A stretch of 64,000 bases of DNA from Candidatus Heimdallarchaeum endolithica (GTDB lineage Archaea; Asgardarchaeota; Heimdallarchaeia; Heimdallarchaeales; Heimdallarchaeaceae). The stretch is taken from NCBI GenBank assembly GCA_021513715.1, contig CP084167.1, forward strand, positions 450,124-514,123, in the 5' to 3' direction. Positions within the stretch are counted from its first letter, which is position 1. The number at the start of each line of letters is the position of its first letter. The position numbers were made by a program, and so were the translations under genes. The notes under the pieces are model-generated. The model saw only the letters and a program-made list of their open reading frames with translations, searched no databases and had not been told where the DNA came from. This document shows positions 44,301 through 55,200 of the stretch, piece after piece.

Positions 44301-47103
44301 CTTCAGGAGTACCAAAAGCAACTAAGTATCCTCCTTTTTTTTCTCCTCCTTCAGGACCTAAATCAATGATATAATCTGCAGTTTTTATTACATCGAGCTG
44401 ATGTTCTATAACAAGTACAGTGTTTCCTTTATCAACTAATTCTTGTAAAACTTTAATTAATTTCTTTATATCTTCAAAACTTAAACCTGTAGTTGGTTCA
44501 TCTAAAATATAGAGAGTGTTACCAGTAGCTCTTTTGGATAATTCTCTACTCAATTTTATTCTCTGTGCTTCTCCTCCAGAGAGTGTTGTAGAAGACTGAC
44601 CTAATTTTATGTAATCTAAACCAACAGCTTCAAGAGTTTTGAGTATTCTAACAATTTTAGGTTGGTTCTCAAAAACATTTAGTGCTTCACTGACAGTCAA
44701 GTTAAGTATATCTGCAATAGAAAATCCTTTGTACTTAATTTTAAGTGTTTCATCATCATATCTTTTTCCTTTACAAATTTCACACTCTACCTCAACATCA
44801 GGTAAAAGAGACATTTCTATAGTGTTAAAACCTTTTCCTTGACAAGCTTCGCATCTACCAGGGCTGTTATTAAAACTAAATCTAGTTTTTGTATATCCTC
44901 TTAATTTAGCTGTTGGAAGAGAAGAAAATAAGTCTCTAATAGGGTCAAGCATCTTTGTGTAAGTTGCAGGATTTGAGCGTGTAGTTCTTCCTATAGGTAA
45001 TTGATCAATAACAACTACTTTGTCGATATTCTCGACTCCTTTCAAAGTCTTAAATTTTCCTGCTTTTTGTTTTCCATGGTGTAACTTATTTACTAAAGCA
45101 GGATAAAGAGTATCAGAAACTAAACTACTTTTACCGCTTCCAGAGACTCCAGTAACACATACAAATGTCCCTAAAGGTATCTTTACATCTATTTTCTTTA
45201 GGTTGTTGTGTTGAGCTCCTCTTAACTCGAGAAAAACATTACTTTTTCTTCTCTTTTTAGGAACTGGAATTGTGTCAAGATTTAGTAAATATCTTGCTGT
45301 AAAAGAGCGTTTGGCGTCTTTTTCAGTTATTTCACTAGGCTTTTTAGAAAAAAGTAACTCTCCACCTAAACTACCTGCTCGAGGACCTAAATCTATTAAA
45401 ACATCTGCACTTTGCAAGGTGTCTTCATCATGTTCAACAACAATAACTGTGTTTCCACCATCACGTAGCGTCTTTAAAGAAGATAGAAGCTTTTCATTAT
45501 CTCTATTTGCTAAACCAATACTAGGTTCATCTAAAACATAACTTACTCCTTGAAGTTTAGCTCCTATTTGAGTTGCTAATCTCGTTCTTTGAGCTTCTCC
45601 ACCGCTTAAATCAACAGCACTACGATCTAAAGTAAGATAATGAAGACCTACCTCAATCAAAAAATATAATCTACTTATGATTTCCCTAAGAAGAGGTTTA
45701 GCTATTTTTTTTTCCTCAGGAGAAAGATTTAAACTGTTAAAGAAATTATAACATTCTTCTATAGACATTTGATTAAGTTCAGCAATATTCTTTCCATGGA
45801 AAAGTACAGAAAGACTTTCATTTTTCAACCTTAGTCCTCGACAATCAGGGCAAGTTTGAAGTTCCATATATTGTTCTAAACGTTCTTTCATGCTCTTAGA
45901 AGACGTTCTGTAATAACCTGCCATTGTTGCTGGAATGAAACCTTTCCATTTTACATCAGATGTCCCGCGACCTTTCCAGACACTATCTTTTTCTCCCCAT
46001 TTCCAATTAATGGTATACTCTTTACTTCCAGTACCATACATTAGAATATGTTTATGTTCTTCTGGTAAATCTTTCCAAGGAATAGAAATATTAATACCTA
46101 AATGTTTAGCAATCTGAGCAATAGAATTTTTGCTTAACCCTGTATAAGTGAAGTGATCTCCACTTTTCGTCTGTAAAGCTATTGCATGTTCTAATAAAGG
46201 CCTATCAGGATTAATAACTAGTTTTTCAGGAACGATTTGAGGGAGCTTACCTAGTCCTTTACATCTTGGACAAGCTCCAACAGAAGAATTATAAGAAAAA
46301 TCTCTAGGATGAAATTCATTTACAGATAAACCACATTGTGGGCAAACAAGCTTATTAGAAAAAATTTTCTTTTCTTTTTCTCCAATAATCTTTACTTTTC
46401 CATCAGCTAGATCTAAACATAAATCTACACTATCACGGATACTAGCTTCATTTTTTCTTAAACATTTATTTCTATCAATTATTATTTCAATATCATGAGC
46501 AACATATCTCTCTAATTTTGGCGTCCTTTCATCTAAATTTATCGCTTCTCCATCAATTATTAAACGAGTGAATCCTTCTCCTTTCCATTTAGCGAGTTCT
46601 TTCCTGTATTCACCTTTCCTTTGCTTAAACATAGGTGCAATAATCTTGATCTTTTGTCCTTCAAAAGAAGCAAATATTTGATCAATAATTTGATCTGATG
46701 GTTGAGCATCTATTTTTACTCTACAAATAGGGCAGAGAGGAACACCAACTCTAGCAAAAAGAACACGCATATAATCATATATTTCAGTTAAAGTACCGAC
46801 AGTACTTCGAGGGTTCCTTGAGATTGTCTTTTGGTCAATAGAAATTGTAGGACGCAAACCTTCAATATGCTCTACATCAGGGCGATCGAAATTACCTATA
46901 AATTGTCTAGCATAAGCAGACAAAGTTTCCATATATCTTCTCTGAGCTTCAGAAAAAATTGTGTTAAATGCTAAAGAACTCTTACCACTTCCAGAAACGC
47001 CACTAATAACAACTAGTTTATCATGAGGAATAGAAATACTAACATCTTTCAAGTTATTTTCTCTAGCTTTAATAATTTTTATACTGTCCGTACTAACTGT
47101 CAT
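41326..47103 (-). CDS. uvrA: Double-length (tandem fused) UvrA excinuclease subunit
   Basis: 1925 aa from the ATG at 47103; a GTG 12 nt upstream is in frame but lies near the AAGTGA ribosome site. Two whole UvrA units are joined by a charged linker near 955-985. Each has two ABC ATPases and zinc modules. P-loops lie near 36 (GVSGSGKSS), 650 (GVSGSGKSS), 1010 (GVSGSGKSS) and 1628 (GVSGAGKSS). Signatures are LSGGEAQRTRL, LSGGEAQRIKL, LSNGEAQRIRL and ISGGEAERLKI. Zinc pairs include CPQC/CPRC, CEAC/CEIC, CPTC and CPEC/CPVC. UvrA normally works as a dimer of about 940-aa chains that finds bulky DNA damage and loads UvrB; this chain could be a covalent dimer. Third signature has Asn for Gly. No uvrB or uvrC is in the window. 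Confidence 0.93.
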   Translation of the reverse strand: MTVSTDSIKIIKARENNLKDVSISIPHDKLVVISGVSGSGKSSLAFNTIFSEAQRRYMETLSAYARQFIGNFDRPDVEHIEGLRPTISIDQKTISRNPRSTVGTLTEIYDYMRVLFARVGVPLCPICRVKIDAQPSDQIIDQIFASFEGQKIKIIAPMFKQRKGEYRKELAKWKGEGFTRLIIDGEAINLDERTPKLERYVAHDIEIIIDRNKCLRKNEASIRDSVDLCLDLADGKVKIIGEKEKKIFSNKLVCPQCGLSVNEFHPRDFSYNSSVGACPRCKGLGKLPQIVPEKLVINPDRPLLEHAIALQTKSGDHFTYTGLSKNSIAQIAKHLGINISIPWKDLPEEHKHILMYGTGSKEYTINWKWGEKDSVWKGRGTSDVKWKGFIPATMAGYYRTSSKSMKERLEQYMELQTCPDCRGLRLKNESLSVLFHGKNIAELNQMSIEECYNFFNSLNLSPEEKKIAKPLLREIISRLYFLIEVGLHYLTLDRSAVDLSGGEAQRTRLATQIGAKLQGVSYVLDEPSIGLANRDNEKLLSSLKTLRDGGNTVIVVEHDEDTLQSADVLIDLGPRAGSLGGELLFSKKPSEITEKDAKRSFTARYLLNLDTIPVPKKRRKSNVFLELRGAQHNNLKKIDVKIPLGTFVCVTGVSGSGKSSLVSDTLYPALVNKLHHGKQKAGKFKTLKGVENIDKVVVIDQLPIGRTTRSNPATYTKMLDPIRDLFSSLPTAKLRGYTKTRFSFNNSPGRCEACQGKGFNTIEMSLLPDVEVECEICKGKRYDDETLKIKYKGFSIADILNLTVSEALNVFENQPKIVRILKTLEAVGLDYIKLGQSSTTLSGGEAQRIKLSRELSKRATGNTLYILDEPTTGLSFEDIKKLIKVLQELVDKGNTVLVIEHQLDVIKTADYIIDLGPEGGEKKGGYLVAFGTPEEIVQIKESYTGQALKKVLEGERKELEKEQTVSKDSISTSDKELDPSSFLYVKGAKKNNLKNLDLTIPKNNLVVVTGVSGSGKSSLVIDTLFAEGQRRFIESLSSYARQFLNRAERSEVEEIVGLTPSIAIDQHSISHNPRSTVATTTEIYDYLRLLFAKVGIPHCPKCSIELKRRTEIEIAKLIRKEFNDKKIYLAASVLNGERVDIAKIVKELKKEGYTRILLNEKLFHLDEEFSIDDVKTLSVVIDRIDLSKVEDTRFVDSLEIARELGKGRIEVYSTDKKGKRYSFNAECLEHGIEVPEEIHPRLFSFNHYSGACPTCTGLGMIRKFDIRKIVTDWNKSIIEGAIGPYTAQRMSNPNSWRRSMLESVGKHFGFTLSTPLKDFTPQQLHALFYGSDGEIVEIVYRQESRKSVSEYIREKPWEGLIPRWDEWMKSETDSTWSLKYKEKMNQYYSEYLCPDCKGEKLKPEVLAITINNKSITDLTKYSVKDFLIFLNNIKLNKRRSKIAERILSELKKRAQYLVDVGLEYLSLDRRASTLSNGEAQRIRLASQIGSGLIGVTYCLDEPTIGLHPRDINRLLDTMKKLKENGNHVIVVEHDDTIIKESDYIIELGPRGGEEGGEIINFGSTNEVLKSESSLTGSYIYGKKKIKTPTKRRKTSENITLVGAQENNLKNITAKFGKGIITAVSGVSGAGKSSLVIDTLQKALEKKISKKKIEAGKHKEIKGFEDIKKVIAVDQSAMSKSVRSTPATYLGVFDEIRKFYAELPESRNRGMSSAHFSFNVKKGQCPECKGLGQKKVELLFLSDVWLTCPVCKGKRYNKKVLSVRYKQKSISDILEMTIEEAYELFKDLEKISAPLKLAVEAGLGYLKMGQPTTTISGGEAERLKIVRELSKRTYGNSIYILDEPSQGLHLFDLEKLITILHRLVNKGNSVVLIDHEMNLIKQADYVIDLGLEGGKMGGYIISEGKPEEIVKEKKGYTWSHLEESMS

Positions 47104-47503
47104 ATAATTATTCACTTAGAAGCCACTGGTAAGTGTAAAAAATGCCTAGATTTCAATATTTAAACTTGTATATTAATCAAGAAATAAAAAATAAAGAAAG
47201 AATCAAAGTATTATTGTGAGATTAACTTGTATCGATAACTAGAATCTTGTACTTTTTAGCATAAATCTTACTCATATAAAAAAAGAAAAAAGAATCAATT
47301 CTAGAAATAAGTCTTTTTGAATTCTTAGAATGAGAATAAACAAAGAGAATATTTAGAAATAAATAATTTCGTTCTCTTTTCTAAAGAAAAATTTCCATAA
47401 TCAAAACTTTGAATTTGTATTTTCTATTTTAATATTAAAAAATCAAACGTTTCTAATTGAATAAAATTTATAATTTTTGATACTATTCATTTAATGGATA
47501 AAT
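47104..47503. promoter_or_regulatory. Divergent promoter region
   Basis: 400 nt between uvrA (leftward) and the helical-protein gene (rightward). TTTATAAT at 47467-47474, preceded by GAATAAAA, lies about 30 nt before the ATG at 47504. Palindromic bits (ATTCTAGAAAT near 47317 and ATTCTTAGAAT near 47321-47335) lie midway and might bind a regulator of either gene. No reading frame is seen. Confidence 0.35.
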
Positions 47504-48379
47504 ATGCTTTTCTTCAAAAAAATAAAACGAATAATTATACTTAAGAAGTTTTTCAATGTGCAGAATCAACAACTGAACGAGTTTTTTGAAAAAACAGAAG
47601 AATTAAAACAAAAAAAAGTTTCAATTATAGACTTCAATAATACTTTGAATCCCATAATAGGTAAAATAAATCAAATTATTGAAAATCATCCTAAAAGTAA
47701 AGTCCTGAAAAAAACTATGAAAAAAAGATGGTCTCGCTTATTATGGAAAAAAAAAGGTAATGCTAAAGAAATTGAAAAAACCCTTGTAAATATAACAATT
47801 ATTTTAGATAAATTAGATAGTTCGATTTTCAAGAATTTTGAAGATGAAATAGATAACCTATTAGAAGACATAATGGAAGTAGATTATGCATATGACAAGT
47901 TAGATGAAATAAAACAAATGATCAACAATTTTGATACATTGCTTGAAAAAATGATTTCAATATTCAATTTTTATGCTTTACTAATTTCAAATGAAGCAAT
48001 AAAAAATTTCGATGATTCCATTGAAAAAATAGAAAATGAGACTTTGAAATGGAAAACAGAAATAGATACATATGAAATATTAAAAGAAGCTATTGAAGAA
48101 AGAGCAGAAAAAATAAACAGACTTAAAGTGTTTAATGATTTATTTGTTAAATTAGAAAATATAACCATCACAGAATTAATGGAAAAACTATACTTTGAAA
48201 ATAGAGAAAATTTAGAAAAGTGGCTGTTAGAAAATATTCCAACAAACAATTTTACGATTGATGGTGAAATATTAAGTTTTAATAAAAAAGTAAGCAGAAA
48301 TGAGATAGCTGAAGCAATAGACTCTTTACTAGAAGATTATGAAAAATGGATAAAACAAGGGATAGGAAAAAAGGTGTAA
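47504..48379 (+). CDS. Helical protein with PCI-like module and GKK tail
   Basis: 291 aa. The N-terminal 200 residues are helical/coiled coil with a very basic patch (KKTMKKRWSRLLWKKKGN near 64-82). The last 85 residues match the module of the 30947 gene: ITELMEKLYFENRENLEKWL, then NNFTIDGEILSFNKK, then RNEIAEAIDSLLEDYEKW and IKQGIGKK at the end. No signal or membrane helix, so soluble. It is the clearest copy of the shared signature and shows that the tail is not only a membrane-protein feature. Confidence 0.7.
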   Translation: MLFFKKIKRIIILKKFFNVQNQQLNEFFEKTEELKQKKVSIIDFNNTLNPIIGKINQIIENHPKSKVLKKTMKKRWSRLLWKKKGNAKEIEKTLVNITIILDKLDSSIFKNFEDEIDNLLEDIMEVDYAYDKLDEIKQMINNFDTLLEKMISIFNFYALLISNEAIKNFDDSIEKIENETLKWKTEIDTYEILKEAIEERAEKINRLKVFNDLFVKLENITITELMEKLYFENRENLEKWLLENIPTNNFTIDGEILSFNKKVSRNEIAEAIDSLLEDYEKWIKQGIGKKV

Positions 48380-48410
48380 AAAACAAGTTGTAAATAAAAC
48401 AAAAAGGAAA

Positions 48411-48809
48411 TTAGCGATCGTTAGAAATTAAACAATTAATTTTTTCTAAAATAGTTTTTAGTCTAAAGGGTTTTCTAATATAATGTAAACCTAATTCTTC
48501 AATTTGACGCTGAATAGTACCTTGAAATGCTGTTATTGCTATAATTGGAAGATAAAAATTAGAGAGAATTATTCTAGAAGCCTCAATTCCGCTCATTTCT
48601 GGCATTTTAATATCCATCAATATAAGATCAGGTTTCCATTCATTTGCAATAGCCACAGCTTCTTTACCGTTCTTTGCCATTTTGATTTCAAAAGAATCTT
48701 TCAAGAATTCTTGAAAGATATTTCTTATATCCTCCTCGTCATCTGCTACAAGAATCTTCTTTGTAGGGTTGGAAAAAGTTGTAAGATTGTTTGATAAATT
48801 TAATAACAT
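48411..48809 (-). CDS. Stand-alone response-regulator receiver domain
   Basis: 132 aa, CheY-like. KKILVADDEEDIRNIF gives the acidic pair Asp23/Asp24, LILMDIKMPEMSG the phosphate acceptor Asp66, AITA the Thr93, and IRKPF the Lys113-Pro pair. There is no output domain, so it must act by protein contact. No histidine kinase is in the window. It converges with the helical-protein gene (31-nt gap). Possible partners are the nearby adaptor-like proteins, but only by position. Confidence 0.88.
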   Translation of the reverse strand: MLLNLSNNLTTFSNPTKKILVADDEEDIRNIFQEFLKDSFEIKMAKNGKEAVAIANEWKPDLILMDIKMPEMSGIEASRIILSNFYLPIIAITAFQGTIQRQIEELGLHYIRKPFRLKTILEKINCLISNDR

Positions 48810-49040
48810 AATATAATAACCTTATCTAAGAAAATTAAATTAACATAACTTAAAAGAACTAGTATATTACAAAAATAAGAAACTAGTGAAAAATGATTTA
48901 ATTAACAAACTATTGTTAATCATGTTTTCTTATTCTTGAAACGCATTTCTGCCCTTCTATCTACCTGATACACCTTTGTTTCAAAAAGTATTTTTTACGT
49001 AAAAAATTTTTTCTATGGAAACTAGATCAACAATAAAAGA

Positions 49041-49226
49041 ATGACTAAACATTACATAAGAAGAAGAACAATCTTTAGTAAATTCTTGGGATTTGAAACA
49101 GAAATAGAGTTTGAAAAATAGTTAATCTAAAATTATGTAAAAATGACAGAACTAGAAATGGAAGAAAATGTCTTGATTAGTCATAAAAAAAGAAAAGACG
49201 AACATGAAAAAATATTCAAAAAATAA
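49041..49226 (+). pseudogene. Remnant of an LRR-protein-type PCI-like module
   Basis: Read from the ATG at 49041, RRRTIFSKFLGFETEIEFEK is followed by LEMEENVLISHKKRKDEHEK and ends IFKK. It aligns with the C-terminus of the LRR protein at 31718-32512 (RIAQFLSFESEIEFENWLLN, FEMTGEYLVINKE). Two in-frame stops replace residues equivalent to the Trp and a Glu in that copy. It is therefore the tail of a lost paralogue; no LRR part remains upstream (48810-49040 is AT-rich and empty). Confidence 0.7.
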
Positions 49227-49282
49227 AACATTTTTTTGAAACTCTAAATTTATAAAAAAAAAGGAAATAGAGAAATTCTTTT

Positions 49283-52200
49283 TTACTCTCGTTTTCCATC
49301 TTTGGAATCGGACCACTGTTCAAACTGTTTGAGAAGAGAATCAATAACTTGACTAATTTCGTCCTTTTCTCTCTCAGTTGCTATAGATTCTTGTTCAAAA
49401 ATAATTACATCATCTTGAATGACATATTTAAATCCTAATTCTTGATTCTTTAGCCATGAAAACAGAGAACTTTTAGAACGAAGTTTTAACAAGAACACAA
49501 GTTTGTCAACATTAATCTTTCTATGAACAGCTATGATTCGTCTTAGAGTCTCTAATCTTTCTTGATTAAGTTGATAATCAAGATAAAGTCCTTTTATTTC
49601 GTTTAGTAATTCTTCAATTTCATCTTTCTTTTGTTTTACTTCAATTTCTTTTGATTTAATTAGATTTTCAAGTTTAGACCAATATGAAGCAAGTTTAGAG
49701 AAGGTGAATTCGTCAATAAAATTCTTCGTATCAGAGATTAAATTTTGAATACTTGTAAAAGTATTCAACAGCATATCAAAATTAGAAATGTCTACCACTG
49801 CATTTAGTTGAGTTGCATCTTTAAAAGTAGTTTTTTCTAAAACTTTTTTTATTCTGTTTACCTCGATTTCCAGATCTATTTTTTCTATTTCTTTAGCGGT
49901 AAAGTCACGGAATTCATCTAAAAGAGTTGTAACCCTTCGTTTTGTTTCTATCCACTCAGACTCTTTAAGTAACTCTGGTTGAGATAAAAAATGAGTAGCA
50001 AAGGAACGAACAAAAGAAAGAAAATCATTACTGAACTGTATATAATCGTTCACAAAAGCTGAATCAAAGAAAGAATTCTTATGGTGTACTAAATCTCGAA
50101 ACAATCTTTCCAGTTTATCAGCTTGTTGAACAAATCCTAGTAATATGTTTCTCTTCTTCTTCTTCCTTGAAAAGACTATGACAAAAATGAAAAAAATAAC
50201 AAATAAAAGAGGTAAGGTAATAAATAAAAATATATGTAAATAAGATAATTCCTTTTTGAGTGGATTTGTTCCGTTTGCTATTTCTTCACCGTCTAATATT
50301 CCATCATCATCTGTATCTGAATTATTGGGATCTGTGTTATAATAAGTGATTTCATCGTAATCACTTACACCATCATTGTCAGAATCAGAGTTATTGGGAT
50401 CTGTGAAATAGGTTTTAACTTCTTGTCCGTCTAAAAGTCCATCATTATCAGAATCAGAGTTATTGGGATCTGTGAAATAGGTTTTAACTTCTTGTCCATC
50501 TAAAAGTCCATCATCATCTGTATCTGAATTATTGGGATCTGTGAAATTAGTATTCTCTTCAAGATTGGTTAATCCATCATTATCAATATCATCAGATGAA
50601 TCGTTTGCGAGAGGGTTTAAAGAATTTTCAACTTCCCATCCATCGGGCATACCATCATCATCAGAATCATTATTATTGGCATACGTACCAAGTAGATATT
50701 CATCAATATTTGATAAATCATCATTATCCAAATCTTCATTAGCATCATTATGGAGCGGATTTAGACTGTTTAATACTTCGTAACCATCAGGTATTCCATC
50801 ATCATCAGAATCACTATTACTCGGATTAGTTCCATATTTATATTCTTCTAAGTTAGTTAAGTTATCACTATCGGGATCTTCAGCAGTATCATTATTCAGT
50901 GGATCTAAAGTGTGGTATACTTCCCACCCATCAGGCATACCATCGCTATCAGTATCTGAATCTAAAGGATCAGTAGAATAGGTGTGTACTTCTTCTCCAT
51001 CTAAAAGAGTATCAGAGTCAGAATCACTATTGTTGGCATACGTACCAAGTTGATATTCATCAATATTCAAAAGTCCATCATTGTCCAAATCATCATTTGA
51101 GTCATCAAAATTTGGATTTAATCCATTAGCTATCTCATAAGCGTCAGGAATAGAATCTCCATCAGAGTCAATTATAGAAGGTTCTACGGTAATAGTTACT
51201 AATTCAGTATAAGCATGATTTCCTGAAGTATCATTTACCCAAACATAGAAAGAAACTTTTGTACCAGCAGTAAAAGTGCCCAAATTAGCTGTATAATTAT
51301 CATTGGAAACATTAGTCATTTCAATTTGTATGAAATCTGGATGTCCCGTGTAATTATAATAACAAAAGACTAGATCTACGAAAACATTATCTGTTACAAC
51401 AATAGAAAAAGTCAAATTTTGCTCTTCTGTATTTGATATTACAGGAATATTACCTATAACAGGTGGTTCAGTATCGGGATAATCATTAGAATCATTAGGA
51501 TCAGTACCTGTTTGTATTTCTTCATAATCAGAAAATGTATCATTATCAGAGTCGGAATCTTGTGGATCAGTATCATATATGTATTCTTCTAAATTGGTTA
51601 AATTATCTGAATCAGCATCTAATGCTGAATCATTTGTTAGTGGATCTAGAGAATTGTTAACTTCCCATCCATCAGGCATGGAATCATCATCAGAGTCACT
51701 GTCGTTTGGATCGGTAGAGTACGTATTTACTTCTTCTCCATCTGTTAATCCATCACTATCTGAATCACTATCTTGAGGGTCAGTACTTTGTGAATATTCT
51801 TCTAGGTTCGTTAAACCATCATTATCTGTATCTTCACTTGCATCGTCCACTAATGGATTAAGTGAATAGTTTATTTCCCATCCATCAGGCATGGAATCAC
51901 TATCAGAATCAGAATCCAATGGATTAGTAAAGTACGTATTTACTTCTTCTCCATCTGTTAATCCGTCATTATCTGAATCACTATCTTGAGGATCACAGTT
52001 ATTCGTATACTCCTCTAGATTCGTTAATCCATCATTATCTGGGTCTAAAGCAGAGTCATCTGTTAGAGGGTCTAAAGAATTGTTAACTTCCCATCCATCA
52101 GGCATGGAATCATCATCAGAGTCACTGTCGTTTGGATCGGTAGAGTACGTATTTACTTCTTCTCCATCTGTTAATCCATCACTATCTGAATCACTATCTT

Positions 52201-55200
52201 GAGGATCACAGTTATTCGTATACTCCTCTAGGTTCGTTAATCCATCATTATCTGGGTCTAAAGCAGAGTCATCTGTTAGAGGGTCTAAAGAATTGTTAAC
52301 TTCCCATCCATCGGGCATGGAATCTCCATCAGAATCAGTGTTTGTAGGATTAGTAGAGTACGTATTTACTTCTTCTCCATCTGTTAATCCGTCATTATCT
52401 GAATCACTATCTTGAGGATCACAGTTATTCGTATACTCCTCTAGGTTCGTTAATCCATCATTATCTGGGTCTAAAGCAGAGTCATCTGTTAGAGGGTCTA
52501 AAGAATTGTTAACTTCCCATCCATCAGGCATGGAATCATCATCAGAGTCACTGTCGTTTGGATCGGTAGAGTACGTATTTACTTCTTCTCCATCTGTTAA
52601 TCCATCACTATCTGAATCACTATCTTGAGGATCACAGTTATTCGTATACTCCTCTAGGTTCGTTAATCCATCATTATCTGGGTCTAAAGCAGAGTCATCT
52701 GTTAGAGGGTCTAAAGAATTGTTAACTTCCCATCCATCAGGCATGGAATCATCATCAGAATCAGTGTTTGTAGGATTAGTAGAGTACGTATTTACTTCTT
52801 CTCCATCTGTTAATCCGTCATTATCTGAATCACTATCTTGAGGGTCAGTACTTTGTGAATATTCTTCTAGGTTCGTTAAACCATCATTATCTGTATCTTC
52901 ACTTGCATCGTCCACTAATGGATTAAGTGAATAGTTTATTTCCCATCCATCAGGCATGGAATCACTATCAGAATCAGAATCCAATGGATTAGTAGAGTAC
53001 GTATTTACTTCTTCTCCATCTGTTAATCCGTCATTATCTGAATCACTATCTTGAGGATCACAGTTATTCGTATACTCCTCTAGGTTCGTTAATCCATCAT
53101 TATCTGGGTCTAAAGCAGAGTCATCTGTTAGAGGGTCTAAAGAATTGTTAACTTCCCATCCATCGGGCATGGAATCTCCATCAGAATCAGTGTTTGTAGG
53201 ATTAGTAAAGTACGTATTTACTTCTTCTCCATCTGTTAATCCGTCATTATCTGAATCACTATCTTGAGGATCACAGTTATTCGTATACTCCTCTAGGTTC
53301 GTTAATCCATCATTATCTGGGTCTAAAGCAGAGTCATCTGTTAGAGGGTCTAAAGAATTGTTAACTTCCCATCCATCGGGCATGGAATCTCCATCAGAAT
53401 CAGTGTTTGTAGGATTAGTAAAGTACGTATTTACTTCTTCTCCATCTGTTAATCCGTCATTATCTGAATCACTATCTTGAGGATCACAGTTATTCGTATA
53501 CTCCTCTAGGTTCGTTAATCCATCATTATCTGGGTCTAAAGCAGAGTCATCTGTTAGAGGGTCTAAAGAATTGTTAACTTCCCATCCATCGGGCATGGAA
53601 TCTCCATCAGAATCAGTGTTTGTAGGATTAGTAAAGTACGTATTTACTTCTTCTCCATCTGTTAATCCGTCATTATCTGAATCACTATCTTGAGGATCAC
53701 AGTTATTCGTATACTCCTCTAGATTCGTTAATCCATCATTATCTGGGTCTAAAGCAGAGTCATCTGTAAGAGGATCAAGTGAATTGTTAACTTCCCATCC
53801 ATCGGGCATGGAATCTCCATCAGAATCAGAAGTTGTTGGATTAGTTCCAAAAATATATTCATCTAAGTTAGATAAATTGTCAACGTCTGGATCTCCTGAG
53901 GAATCATCTATCAGTGGATCAAGTGAATAGTTTATTTCCCATCCATCGGGCATGGAATCTCCATCAGAATCTTGATTTAACGGTTCTGTTTGCCAGATAA
54001 CATATTCTTCTCCATCATTAATTCCGTCGCCATCAGTATCTGAAGAAACATCTGATGATCCTATTTCTTTTTCTGTATAAATGGAAAGTCCATCTAAATC
54101 TACATCATTTCTTAAATTATTGTTACTATTGTAAATATCTACCCCAGACATACCTATATATGAACGTAATCCAGCACTAGGAGAGGAGAACTCTATACAG
54201 TAAACATTATTATCTTGAGAACCAAAAATTACCTCTATATTATTATCGTTGTCGACATCATACACTAACGCAGTTCCATCCACATATCCCCCCGTATCAT
54301 AACTATCAATATAGCTGTGATCTTCAATATTATAGAATTCTAAAGAATCTGTATCACGCGATACAATTAATTCAAGTTGTCTATCTCCATCAATGTCTCC
54401 TGTTACAAGACGAGTAACATAATCAATTCCATCTACCCAAATTACTGAACCATTATTACCGCGGTAAAGAGCAACTCCGTTACAAATTTCTAAATTTTGA
54501 TCAAAATCTAGATCAAAAATGACAGGATTGCTGTACGAAAGCTTCCCACCACTAGCACTAGAAAAATCATGAGACCATTGTTCTGTTCCATCAGAACTAT
54601 TTAAGACAAAAATTTTAGAATATGTGTTAATAACTACTTCTGCTTTACCATTTCCATCTAAATCAGCTACAAGAGGAGAAATATATTGTGATTCTACAGA
54701 TGGAGATGGTGTAAAACTCCAAAATACAGAATGGTCATTACTGTTAACACAATATACACTCACAGGACTATATTGTTGAAATATTAGATCATTTATCCCA
54801 TCATTGTTAACATCAGCTATCGCAGGGCTACTTCGGTCACAATTAATATTTATGTCAATAGTCCATTCTATAGACCCACTACTCCCACTAATAATATAAA
54901 TATCACCACCACTACTGATGTCAACAACTTCTAAATTGCTATCAGAATCAACATTTCCTATTGCCGGAACTGCTTCTCCACCAATATTCACAGACCATTG
55001 TTCTTCTCCATTTAAACCATCTATACAATAGAGAGTTCCACCCCTGCTTTTATAAATTATCTCCAAATAAGAATCAGCATCTAAATTTGCTAAAGGAACA
55101 CCAGAAAGATCGATAGTATCATCTGAAGCAGTATATTTCCACTTTAGTGACCCAGTTTGAGCATTTAAACAATACAAGCAATTATCACCACTTGAAACTA

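Noticed and set aside
42104-46117. Several + strand open frames across uvrA
   Set aside because: They are antisense shadows of a strongly conserved UvrA frame.
51590-53830. Possible satellite or CRISPR array
   Set aside because: All units are in frame inside one 2071-aa gene and encode a known repeat type.
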